This document shows positions 56,415-64,000 of a stretch of 64,000 nt of DNA, piece after piece. The notes under the pieces are model-generated. The model was not told the origin of the DNA, made no database searches, and worked only from the letters and a program-made list of their open reading frames with translations. Made by a program: the position numbers and the translations under genes. Location of the stretch: the NCBI RefSeq assembly GCF_012910715.1, contig NZ_JABBHF010000002.1, positions 439,001-503,000 on the forward strand, written 5' to 3'. How positions within the stretch are numbered: position 1 is the stretch's first letter; the number at the start of each line of letters is the position of its first letter. This DNA comes from Flavivirga algicola (GTDB lineage Bacteria; Bacteroidota; Bacteroidia; Flavobacteriales; Flavobacteriaceae).

Positions 56415-57884
56415 TTATTTGACTAACCTCTTTTCCCAATCTTTCAAGATATCTTCATTGGTAGCATTGGGTGATAATTCAGGTTTTTGCTTTTTTAGTG
56501 AGTTAATATAATATTTAGCAGATCCTTTTTTTGCTTTTTCAATTGTAGCCTGATCTTCTAAAACCATATGCTTTTCAAATTCTTTCAAATTAGTTTTTAA
56601 AGTAGAAAACAATTTATTTTTCACATTTTTAAAATCTTTATGTTCAGCTAAGTTAGAAAACTCCAAAGGGTCATTTTTTAAATCATAAAGTTCAATCACT
56701 GGTTTTGTTTTTGCCATCAACAGATTGTATGGACTCCCCAATTCACCTCTTTCATTCAAAACATGATAAAGTGTAAATGCTGGATATTGTAATTTTTTAT
56801 AACTACTTAATTGCATCCAAGGTCTATCGGCTGTTCTATTCCAAATCAACTTGTATCTACCATCAGAAATACTTCTCATATTTTCTGGAGCATCACCTGC
56901 TCTTTGTCTAAAGCCAAAAATATAATCTCTTTGATCTTTTTTATCCCCTATAAACACTTTTCCATGCATATAATCTGGTACTTCTAATCCAGCTATATCT
57001 AATGATGTCGCAGTAACATCAATCAAGCTTATTAAATCGTTATTTAGAGTTCCTAGTTGTATGCTTTTAGGGTATTTAACTATGAGAGGCACCTGTAATC
57101 CTCCTTCATATAAAAACTGTTTATCTCTTAAATGTGGACGTCCATGATCTCCAAACAAAATAACAATCGTATTATCAGATAATCCTTCTTTTTCAAGTTT
57201 TGCCATAATTCTACCTACTTGCCTGTCGCATTCCTGTACACTTTCTAAATATGCAGCCCAATCGGCTCGAATTAATGGGTGATCTGGATAACATTCTGGA
57301 ACGAAAACTTTATCTGGATTGATAGGATTTTCGGTATCCTTTACAAACAAACGGTGTGGATTATGAATTTGCACTTGCGCAAAAAATGACTGTCCTTCGG
57401 CTCTGTTATTCCAATCGGTACCATCAAAAAGCCCATCATTTAAAAAATTAAAGTCTTCTTTTCCATTTTTACTAAAATCTTCTGAACTTGCATTCGTACA
57501 GTAATAGCCTGCTTTTTGAAAGTACTTGGTAATTGGCAGAATACCTTCTGGTAGTTTCGTCATATTTAACGTTCGATGATCCTGGCAGTTTATATATGTT
57601 GGGTACATCCCAGTAATAATTGAAGACCTGCTAGTAGAACATATTGGCGCCGTAGAAAAAGCATTGGTATATAATATCCCTTCACTTGCCAATTTATCTA
57701 TATGTGGCGTAGATACATCAGGGTTACCATAGCAAGCCAATTCTCTTCCTAAATCATCTGCATTTATCCAAAGTACATTTAGTTGCTGCTCTTTTTTTTC
57801 TTTTCCTTTTGGTTTAAGGCAACTCAAAAAAGTAAACGCTACTAAAACGCATAAAATAACTTTTGAAATTTTCTCTTTTTTCAT
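56415..57884 (-). CDS. S1 family sulfatase with an atypical CSTSR signature
   Basis: The 489-residue lipoprotein (lipobox TFLSC, Cys22) has LWINADDLGRELACYG for metal binding (38-52) and ILFGDHGRPH as the second metal motif. The formylglycine signature reads CSTSR (Cys82-Arg86), with Thr84 where the consensus has Pro or Ala. It may still be matured, or less efficiently. The C-terminus YINSLKKQKPELSP is nearly the same as the fossil at 27288-27450, so a sister gene once lay near GH117. It is the last gene of the 63849-to-56415 run, 7 bp after GH2. Substrate is a sulfated galactan fragment by context. Confidence 0.92.
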   Translation of the reverse strand: MKKEKISKVILCVLVAFTFLSCLKPKGKEKKEQQLNVLWINADDLGRELACYGNPDVSTPHIDKLASEGILYTNAFSTAPICSTSRSSIITGMYPTYINCQDHRTLNMTKLPEGILPITKYFQKAGYYCTNASSEDFSKNGKEDFNFLNDGLFDGTDWNNRAEGQSFFAQVQIHNPHRLFVKDTENPINPDKVFVPECYPDHPLIRADWAAYLESVQECDRQVGRIMAKLEKEGLSDNTIVILFGDHGRPHLRDKQFLYEGGLQVPLIVKYPKSIQLGTLNNDLISLIDVTATSLDIAGLEVPDYMHGKVFIGDKKDQRDYIFGFRQRAGDAPENMRSISDGRYKLIWNRTADRPWMQLSSYKKLQYPAFTLYHVLNERGELGSPYNLLMAKTKPVIELYDLKNDPLEFSNLAEHKDFKNVKNKLFSTLKTNLKEFEKHMVLEDQATIEKAKKGSAKYYINSLKKQKPELSPNATNEDILKDWEKRLVK

Positions 57885-57891
57885 TTGAATT

Positions 57892-60459
57892 CTATTTTTT
57901 CATCAAAATTGAAGTCGGTCTAGACACTCCATATTTGTTTACTGTAGAAACTTTTATACTGTTCTTGGGTAAAATTAAATAGCCTGGGTTTACCTTTTCA
58001 ATTTTTAGAACGTTCCCTTTATTCAAGTCCACTCTATATCCTGTTATTTTTTCTGAAGCCTCTAATCTTACAATAAGTTTATCTTCTCCTTTAATAACAC
58101 CTAGAATTTTTGGAGGTTCTGGATTTTTATCTCCATCTGGGATTACTATAAATTCGTTAGACCAAACACTGAAACCTTCGGCAAGTACGCGTCTTACCCT
58201 TCCAAAATACGTCTTCCCATTTTCTAAACCTCTTATTCTTATAGCTCCTTTTACATTTGCTTTGAGCTGCTTTGTATATTTACCCGACTTGATACCATAT
58301 TCAACTTCTAACCCCTTGTCTCCCTCAAGACTTGTTACTCCAACCATAAAACTTTTATCTAATGGTAATACTTTTCTAATTTCAGGATCTTTTGGCGTTG
58401 TAAATGTTGGTAAGGGTAATTCTTCTTGAGTTATCATATCAAAACGTGATTCTGCAACGGCGTAACCATTATTTGATAGGATAGATACAACTAATGTTTT
58501 CCCTTTTGAGCCACCTAATTCAATAGTTTCAGAAAAACTTTCGGTTCCTGGTTTTATTTCTGGTAAATTGTAAATTTTACCGCTTACCGTCAATCCATTT
58601 TCATCTAAAATTTCGTAAACCCAGGAATAACCTCTTAATGTAAACGATGGAATTTCTAAAACACCTCTTGGTATGATGTTAACACGAGCTTCTTTTTTAC
58701 TAAACACCACATTAATATCATGTACTGGTGCATTAATTTCAGACATATGATAGTACAAAGTCTTTGGGTTTCTCCAAATATCTACGATACCCCAATCTCT
58801 GTTTTGGCTAGGAGGTGTTTTTTTAAAATAACTGCGGTAATCATTAAACGTCCAGTGTGCTCCCCCAATAACATATGGTTCTTTACCCAAACGTTCCCAT
58901 AGTGGTTTGAAGTCTACCATAAAGTTTAAAGACTCATCCCGTTTTTCTCCATATTCACTATAAAATATAGGCAGTTCTGGTACTAATTCATGTTGTTTTA
59001 AAACAGATTTTATCTTATTTTCTGTACCGCCATACTTATTCATTAAAATGGCATCTACATTATGCCGATCTATATTCTTGTAGCCACCTTCAGAGAATTT
59101 ATCGAAACCAGCATCATGTATGTTAGCATAAGGCCTTGTTACATCTAATGCTTTAACTAAAGGCTTCATGGTTTCTACATACAAACTCGCTTCTGCCCGT
59201 AATTCATTGCCTGGTGACCAACCTATTATTGAAGGATGATTCCAATCGCGCTGTATCATTTCCTTTAAGGCGTTTCCTGGGTATAATTGTTTTGCTATTT
59301 CTGCGTCCTCTTTATTATTCATTGGTACTCTATACACGGTTTGCCACATTGGGATTTCCGCCCAAATTAAGTAGCCAACTTTATCACAGTAGTCTAATAA
59401 TTCTGGAGAACTAGGTGCATGCATGATTCTTGAGAAATTAGCTCCAGAGCGTTTCATCATATCAATATCTGATTTCACCAAATGTTCTGGTTCTGTATTT
59501 CCATAAGCTCTATGATCATGTACACGATTATACCCCATTAAACGTACTTTTTCGCCATTGAGGTAAAGTCCATCAGGTTTCATATTTATATGCCTAATAC
59601 CAAAATGCGCCTGTAATACATCTATAGCTTCGGTATTATTAAACAATACCGTTTCAAGGTGATACAATTGCGGGTCATCAAAATGCCAAAGACGTGTTTG
59701 ACTGGTATTTAGGAATATATTATTTGTTAACGTTGTTGTTGTACCTGCTTTTACATTTCCTGTAAGTCTAAATGCAACGTCATCCAGTTCTTTAATGGTC
59801 CCTCTAATTAAAACAGACTTATCTAAATCTGAGGTATTCTCAACAGTTACCTTTAATTTTACCTGGGCTGTTCCTGTGACAACATCAAGTACAGGTTCTA
59901 TTTTTTGCCGAATCAACCTTAATGCATCATGTGCTATTAAATGTACACCTCTATTGATACCCCCCCATTGAAACCAGGCTCCAACAACATGCTCGTTATT
60001 TACTTTTACTTTTATGACACCTTTTTCTCCAGCTGAAATATACGGACTGATATCAAATTCAAAAGGTGTATAACCACCAACATGTTGCCCCAAATAATGC
60101 TCATTACACCAAACATCTGCTATGTCATAAACGGCATCAAATTTTAAAAAAATACGTTTTCCAGACCAGTTTTTGGGTACTGAAATTGTTTTTTTATACC
60201 AAGCATCTCCAATATAATCGGCATATTCTGTAAATGTATTCCAACTGGAAGGTACTGGTAATACATCCCAATTATTACCTTTTACTTGGGTACTATCTGC
60301 AAATTGCCAGTCCCCATTTAAAGACAACGTTTGTTTTAAATAATTGTACTTGGAAAACTCACTTTCTTGAGAGTGAACAAACATAGTACTCCCCATGACT
60401 AACGCCATGCTTAATGTGATTAAAATTTTAGTAATTTTTCTAAAAAAAGAAAACTTCAT
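57892..60459 (-). CDS. GH2 beta-galactosidase-like enzyme with C-terminal beta domains
   Basis: The 855-residue exported protein (signal peptide to about FVHSQ31) has a jelly roll (about 42-180), an Ig-like domain (about 185-290) and a barrel (about 295-590). Glu419 in WSPGNELRAE is the acid/base and Glu502 in IFYSEYGEK the nucleophile. RVHDHRAYGNTEPEH (312-326) is shared with the 583-residue GH2, so both descend from one duplication. About 600-855 are beta domains, including a fibronectin-III-like one (VKGAIRIRGLENGKTYFGRVR). Probably an exo-beta-galactosidase on oligosaccharides. It sits between GH97 (11 bp) and the CSTSR sulfatase (7 bp). Confidence 0.92.
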   Translation of the reverse strand: MKFSFFRKITKILITLSMALVMGSTMFVHSQESEFSKYNYLKQTLSLNGDWQFADSTQVKGNNWDVLPVPSSWNTFTEYADYIGDAWYKKTISVPKNWSGKRIFLKFDAVYDIADVWCNEHYLGQHVGGYTPFEFDISPYISAGEKGVIKVKVNNEHVVGAWFQWGGINRGVHLIAHDALRLIRQKIEPVLDVVTGTAQVKLKVTVENTSDLDKSVLIRGTIKELDDVAFRLTGNVKAGTTTTLTNNIFLNTSQTRLWHFDDPQLYHLETVLFNNTEAIDVLQAHFGIRHINMKPDGLYLNGEKVRLMGYNRVHDHRAYGNTEPEHLVKSDIDMMKRSGANFSRIMHAPSSPELLDYCDKVGYLIWAEIPMWQTVYRVPMNNKEDAEIAKQLYPGNALKEMIQRDWNHPSIIGWSPGNELRAEASLYVETMKPLVKALDVTRPYANIHDAGFDKFSEGGYKNIDRHNVDAILMNKYGGTENKIKSVLKQHELVPELPIFYSEYGEKRDESLNFMVDFKPLWERLGKEPYVIGGAHWTFNDYRSYFKKTPPSQNRDWGIVDIWRNPKTLYYHMSEINAPVHDINVVFSKKEARVNIIPRGVLEIPSFTLRGYSWVYEILDENGLTVSGKIYNLPEIKPGTESFSETIELGGSKGKTLVVSILSNNGYAVAESRFDMITQEELPLPTFTTPKDPEIRKVLPLDKSFMVGVTSLEGDKGLEVEYGIKSGKYTKQLKANVKGAIRIRGLENGKTYFGRVRRVLAEGFSVWSNEFIVIPDGDKNPEPPKILGVIKGEDKLIVRLEASEKITGYRVDLNKGNVLKIEKVNPGYLILPKNSIKVSTVNKYGVSRPTSILMKK

Positions 60460-60470
60460 TTTATTATTTT

Positions 60471-62465
60471 TTAATTCGATTTAAACCAAACTACCGCTCC
60501 TCCATTTTGGGCTAAATCTATTTTTAAGTCACTTGTTTTATTAGCTTTTGTTGTTTCTTTTTTAAATAGTGTTACTTTATTGAATTCTTTAAAAAACTGT
60601 CTGGGATGCAACCCAGAAATATCAAATTTATCTGCTTCTAAATCGTCTGTAAAAACTTCGGTAGTATAGCTATTCTCAGATAAAAAATCACAGTTTACAT
60701 GAATTGTTCTTGTATCGCCTGCATTTAAAACTCCTAAGTACCAATCTTTATCTTTTCGTCTGACAATAATGGCTAAATCTCCTATTTTACTTTCTGGCAA
60801 TACTATGGTTTCATCCCAAACTGATGGTACCTCATCTATAAAACTTAAAGCTGGTTTTACATACTGAGATTCTTGTAAAAAATCGGTACCTTCTGCCAAA
60901 CATTGAAATGGCGAATAAAAGCAGACTAATGTTGCCAATTGATGCGCCCATGTAGTTTCTCCTGGGTTTGTAAACCCTATTGGTGTGTAATCTGCATGCC
61001 CAGTAACAAGTCTTGTAAAAGGTAATGCTGCATTATGAGATGCTGTTAGCATGCCTTCTTTCATACCGTTTACTTCTAATCCTCTTACTCCTTCTCTTGT
61101 TACCTCATTAGGGTAGGTTCTATATTCTCCAGAACTTTGTTGGCATCCATGAAAATTCACCATAAGTTGGCGTTCGGCAGCTTTTTTTAATAGGTTTTCA
61201 TCAAAATCTATAAGTTTTTTTGTTTGTCCGTTCATAAAATCAACCTTTACACCCTTTGCCCCTGTCATTTTTACACTATCTAAAAAATAACGCATCACTT
61301 CCCAATCGTTTTTTGGAAAGTTGATTTCTTTAGAACGTTTCCATAAAAAGATGCCTATGTTATTTTTATTGGCGTAATTACATAATTTAGTGGTTGTCTC
61401 CCATTTATTATCCCATTTCTCCCAGCCTTCATCTACCATAGAATAGTCTAAGCCTAGAGCAATAGCATCATCAACCATTTGATTTTCATCTTCAGGAGTA
61501 GCTTCTTTTTTAGTCCACCAATGCCATACCGATGTTCCTGGTTTTATCCAACTTCTATCTGCAAAAAGTGTATTATCTGGTTCTGGGTTTAATGCAGGCA
61601 CCATCGTATTATTTACTAAATCGTTTAAATTATCTGCCAACAATATACATCGCCAAGGGCTTTTTATATCACCCTCTATTTCAAAGCCTTTACCTCCCTC
61701 TGTAAAATTTGCTCTAAACGTATTATCTCCAATAGCTTCAAGGCGCATGCCGCTATAATTCCAAAGTGCAGCTTCTGCTAGCTGAGCATAACCGCCTTGT
61801 GGTAATTCTAAAGTTAATGTAAGCCCTTGGGTAGGCCCCATTTTTGATATCTTGGGCATCTTAGAAATATCTGCAGACAACCATTCTCCTGCATGTGATT
61901 TTAATTTCCAATCACTATTTCTCTCAAAAAACCAAACTTTTGTATTTGAAGGAATTTTAAATGCCGTCTCTTCTCCATTAACTGTTTGCGTTTCTGTACC
62001 TGGAACACGATATCTATAGGCTACTCCTTCATCTGAAACCTGAATATCTATATACCAAATTAAACCACTAATTTCTGTTAATTGAAATGTTGCTACTTTA
62101 GCCTTGTATTCTGCTTTACTTTTAACTCCTAACAAAGGAAATTTAGTTAAAAATGGCTGTTCATCTATTAATTTTATATTTGAATGTCTTCCTAGAATAT
62201 TGTTATTTATAGTAATCCCCAGGGAAGAAGAATCAATAACAGTTGTTCCGCTAGAAGTAATTTGATAAGCTAATGCGCCATTATTAGTCTTAAATATCTG
62301 CACTTCATTTTTGCCATGATTTAGTACAAATTTTTCTTCTGTTTTACTACATGACATCAATACTATTGCCATCATTAAAAATGATAGTTTGAATACTACT
62401 TTTCTATTAAAACTCACGCTTTTCTTAATTTTTATTTTTACTCTTTTTATAATGAAACCCACCAT
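60471..62465 (-). CDS. GH97 family retaining alpha-galactosidase-like enzyme
   Basis: This 664-residue lipoprotein (Cys39 in VLMSCSK) has the GH97 N-terminal beta-super-sandwich (about 45-300) and barrel (about 305-590). Asp409 in KGVKVDFM and Glu464 in RGLEVNG are 55 residues apart, the same spacing as Asp415/Glu470 of the retaining alpha-galactosidase BT1871. It is therefore placed with the retaining branch and not with inverting SusB. The ATG at 62465 overlaps the upstream sulfatase by 41 bp; a GTG at 62417 would give a more usual 24-residue signal peptide after that stop and may be the real start. It should release alpha-linked galactose. Confidence 0.92.
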   Translation of the reverse strand: MVGFIIKRVKIKIKKSVSFNRKVVFKLSFLMMAIVLMSCSKTEEKFVLNHGKNEVQIFKTNNGALAYQITSSGTTVIDSSSLGITINNNILGRHSNIKLIDEQPFLTKFPLLGVKSKAEYKAKVATFQLTEISGLIWYIDIQVSDEGVAYRYRVPGTETQTVNGEETAFKIPSNTKVWFFERNSDWKLKSHAGEWLSADISKMPKISKMGPTQGLTLTLELPQGGYAQLAEAALWNYSGMRLEAIGDNTFRANFTEGGKGFEIEGDIKSPWRCILLADNLNDLVNNTMVPALNPEPDNTLFADRSWIKPGTSVWHWWTKKEATPEDENQMVDDAIALGLDYSMVDEGWEKWDNKWETTTKLCNYANKNNIGIFLWKRSKEINFPKNDWEVMRYFLDSVKMTGAKGVKVDFMNGQTKKLIDFDENLLKKAAERQLMVNFHGCQQSSGEYRTYPNEVTREGVRGLEVNGMKEGMLTASHNAALPFTRLVTGHADYTPIGFTNPGETTWAHQLATLVCFYSPFQCLAEGTDFLQESQYVKPALSFIDEVPSVWDETIVLPESKIGDLAIIVRRKDKDWYLGVLNAGDTRTIHVNCDFLSENSYTTEVFTDDLEADKFDISGLHPRQFFKEFNKVTLFKKETTKANKTSDLKIDLAQNGGAVVWFKSN

Positions 62466-63849
62466 AAGGGTAAGTTGAAGGGTTTGTTCGTTCTTCTTTA
62501 AAGAACGTCTCTATTTTAGTAACCAAGTCTGGATATTGATTGGCTACATCATGTTCTTCTGCAATATCTTTACTAAGATCATATATCTCAACGGGATTGT
62601 CTGCTCCATAACGAACGCCTTTTAAATCGCCATATCTAATGGACTGACGGAATGCATTTTTACCTGAAAAAAAACCTTCTACATTAAGATATTCATGCTT
62701 TGGTTGTTCTTTTCCAATAAGCGTAGGCAAAAATGAAATCCCATTTGATTGTTCAGGGACTTTTATACCCACAATCTCTGCTAAGGTAGGCATAAAGTCT
62801 TGTCCACTACCCATATGCTTAGAGACAGAACCAGGTATAATCTTTCCTTTCCAATAAGCAAAGAAAGGGACTCTTATACCGCCTTCATAAACATCTCTCT
62901 TAAATCCATTTAAAACACCATTACTTTCAAAAAACTCATGATCATGTCCATTACCTTCACTATGTGGACCATTATCACTAGTAAAAAAGATTAATGTGTT
63001 ATCTAATTCTCCCATAGTATCAATTTTTTTAAGTAATCTGTCTATATAGGAATCTAGAAGTGTTATTTGAGTTGCATGTAATCTGTTCGGCTCTTTCCAG
63101 CCTTTTTCGGTATACAAAGTTTTGTTTCCAATTACTTTTTCATGACCATGAGGTGCTCTGTAAGACATGAATAGAAAAAATGGTTTATCGCTCTCTTTTT
63201 TATCTAAATATTTTAGTGCTAAATCTGTTCTATATTCGTCATGACTTTGCCATTTTGTCCAATCGAAATAAATAGAATCTTTCATGCCGTTTATATATTC
63301 CATAGGGCCATCAAAATTCTTCTTATTCCTTTTATTAGACCATTGTTCTTGTACAGCATAACTAAATCCGCGACCATGTGCCCATGTAGAGACATCATCG
63401 GGATCTCCAAGATGCCATTTCCCTATAAATGCCGTTTCATAACCCGCATCTGTCATCATTTCTCCCAAAGTAACTTCATCTTTACGTAATGCGATTCTAC
63501 CTCCTCTACCATTTGGCATTAAACCATTATTACCTCGTATGGTGTTTATTGATGAACTTTTCCCTGTCATTAACACAGCACGAGATGGCGCGCATACAGC
63601 ACTACCTGCATAGAAGTTGGTAAACTTCATACTTTGACCTATTAAACTATCTAGAAATGGTGTTTTTATTGTTTTTTGACCATAGGCCCCTAATTCTCCG
63701 TATCCTAAATCATCTGCTAGCAGAAATAGTACATTAGGTCGTTTTTTCTTTGTTATTTTAGTATGATTTCGTGAAACATCCTGTGGTTTTTGTTTACAAC
63801 CAATAACTATTAAATTAACAAAAACCAGATAGATTATATATTTTTTCAT
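62425..63849 (-). CDS. S1 family sulfatase (lipoprotein)
   Basis: The chosen start is the ATG at 63849, which gives the lipoprotein peptide MKKYIIYLVFVNLIVIGC. An ATG 81 bp further upstream lies inside the coding end of the preceding FAD oxidoreductase. The product is about 474 residues: LLADDLGYGELGAYGQ for metal binding, CAPSR as formylglycine signature, FFTSDNGPHSEG as second metal motif and EIYDLSKDIAEEHDVANQYP near the end. It resembles the sulfatase at 7090-8508 strongly, so both may act on the same sulfate type. It lies 19 bp after the FAD oxidoreductase stop and overlaps the GH97 start. Confidence 0.93.
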   Translation of the reverse strand: MKKYIIYLVFVNLIVIGCKQKPQDVSRNHTKITKKKRPNVLFLLADDLGYGELGAYGQKTIKTPFLDSLIGQSMKFTNFYAGSAVCAPSRAVLMTGKSSSINTIRGNNGLMPNGRGGRIALRKDEVTLGEMMTDAGYETAFIGKWHLGDPDDVSTWAHGRGFSYAVQEQWSNKRNKKNFDGPMEYINGMKDSIYFDWTKWQSHDEYRTDLALKYLDKKESDKPFFLFMSYRAPHGHEKVIGNKTLYTEKGWKEPNRLHATQITLLDSYIDRLLKKIDTMGELDNTLIFFTSDNGPHSEGNGHDHEFFESNGVLNGFKRDVYEGGIRVPFFAYWKGKIIPGSVSKHMGSGQDFMPTLAEIVGIKVPEQSNGISFLPTLIGKEQPKHEYLNVEGFFSGKNAFRQSIRYGDLKGVRYGADNPVEIYDLSKDIAEEHDVANQYPDLVTKIETFFKEERTNPSTYPYGGFHYKKSKNKN

Positions 63850-63868
63850 TTTTTGAATTGTTTTCAAT

Positions 63869-64000
63869 TTAATTGCAAATGACTTCAAATATTGAAGCTG
63901 GAACCTCATTTGAGGGGTGTTCGAGTTCAATACTAAATCCTTTAATATTCAAAGGAATTTCTGGTTTGAATGTATTTATAGTTTGATAATTACATTGTTT
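63869..64000 (-). CDS. FAD-dependent oxidoreductase, C-terminal end (runs off the right edge)
   Basis: The last 43 codons before a stop at 63869-63871 read CNYQTINTFKPEIPLNIKG, then FSIELEHPSNEVPASIFEVIC and a final Asn. They match the end of the FAD oxidoreductase at 37140-39419 (GNYQTINVFKPEKPLNLKG, EAEHPSEDVPAAIFEILC) almost residue for residue. The locus therefore has two copies of this enzyme, each next to carbohydrate genes. The rest is outside the window. The gene precedes the right-hand sulfatase by 19 bp and probably heads or belongs to the same operon. Confidence 0.85.
   Translation of the reverse strand, partial: KQCNYQTINTFKPEIPLNIKGFSIELEHPSNEVPASIFEVICN

Noticed and set aside
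60471-62465. The GH97 protein as an inverting SusB-type alpha-glucosidase
   Set aside because: Asp409 and Glu464 with 55-residue spacing fit the retaining alpha-galactosidase branch.
63850-63930. Upstream ATG (63930) for the right-hand sulfatase
   Set aside because: It lies inside the coding end of the FAD oxidoreductase and would bury the lipoprotein signal peptide.

Overview
The window is about 64 kb of AT-rich chromosome from a marine member of the Bacteroidota, most likely a Flavobacteriaceae. The grounds are a SusC/SusD pair, many lipoprotein signal peptides, three type IX secretion (T9SS) C-terminal sorting domains, S1 sulfatases, a GH117-type enzyme and LacI regulators. No rRNA, tRNA, transposase, integrase or CRISPR array was seen. 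Nearly everything is one large polysaccharide utilization locus (PUL) on the minus strand. Only the two LacI-type regulators are on the plus strand.

The target is best read as a sulfated red-algal galactan of the agar/porphyran/carrageenan group. GH117 (3,6-anhydro-galactosidase fold), GH16, GH29, GH27, GH97, two GH42-like beta-galactosidases, five GH2 enzymes, five sulfatases and a GH82-like beta-helix protein all fit that. The signals for the exact polymer are mixed: GH117, GH29 and GH16 lean to agar or porphyran, while the GH82-like and GH42-like proteins lean to carrageenan. I do not assign the polymer.

Layout, left to right. 1-8.5 kb: a sulfatase cut by the window edge, two GH2 enzymes and two sulfatases. 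8.5-9 kb: the C-terminal fossil of another sulfatase. 9-16 kb: GH27, a small T9SS-secreted protein, a GH42-like enzyme and the GH82-like T9SS protein. 16-27.1 kb: GH29, GH3, two paralogous beta-propeller + DUF1349-like proteins, and a second GH42-like enzyme with a T9SS tail. 27.3 kb: a second sulfatase fossil. 27.6-41.1 kb: GH117, GH2, a third propeller protein, GH16, GH2, a jelly-roll protein, an FAD oxidoreductase and a sodium/solute symporter. 41.1-42.3 kb: LacI regulator 1 with its operators. 42.5-54.8 kb: second symporter, enolase-superfamily dehydratase, DapA-family aldolase, a giant FG-GAP/ASPIC lipoprotein, SusD and SusC. 54.8-56.2 kb: a triple operator and LacI regulator 2. 56.4-64 kb: sulfatase, GH2, GH97, sulfatase and the end of a second FAD oxidoreductase.

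Working model (inference). GH16 and possibly the GH82-like protein cut the polymer at the surface, and SusC/SusD, with the FG-GAP lipoprotein as a possible partner, bind and import oligosaccharides. Periplasmic or surface sulfatases and exo-glycosidases (GH2, GH42-like, GH117, GH27, GH29, GH97, GH3) strip them to monosaccharides. Symporters move sugars or sugar acids inward, and the dehydratase/aldolase pair takes an aldonic acid towards pyruvate and a small aldehyde. Two close LacI paralogues, each with its own operator variant, would switch the symporter/processing branch and the SusCD branch.

The most notable points are a GH16 and a neighbouring GH2 each with a carbohydrate-binding-type domain nested inside the host fold, a GH82-like protein that appears to lack the catalytic aspartate, three related propeller proteins that may be an unclassified hydrolase family, two sulfatase fossils, and the twin regulator/operator sets.
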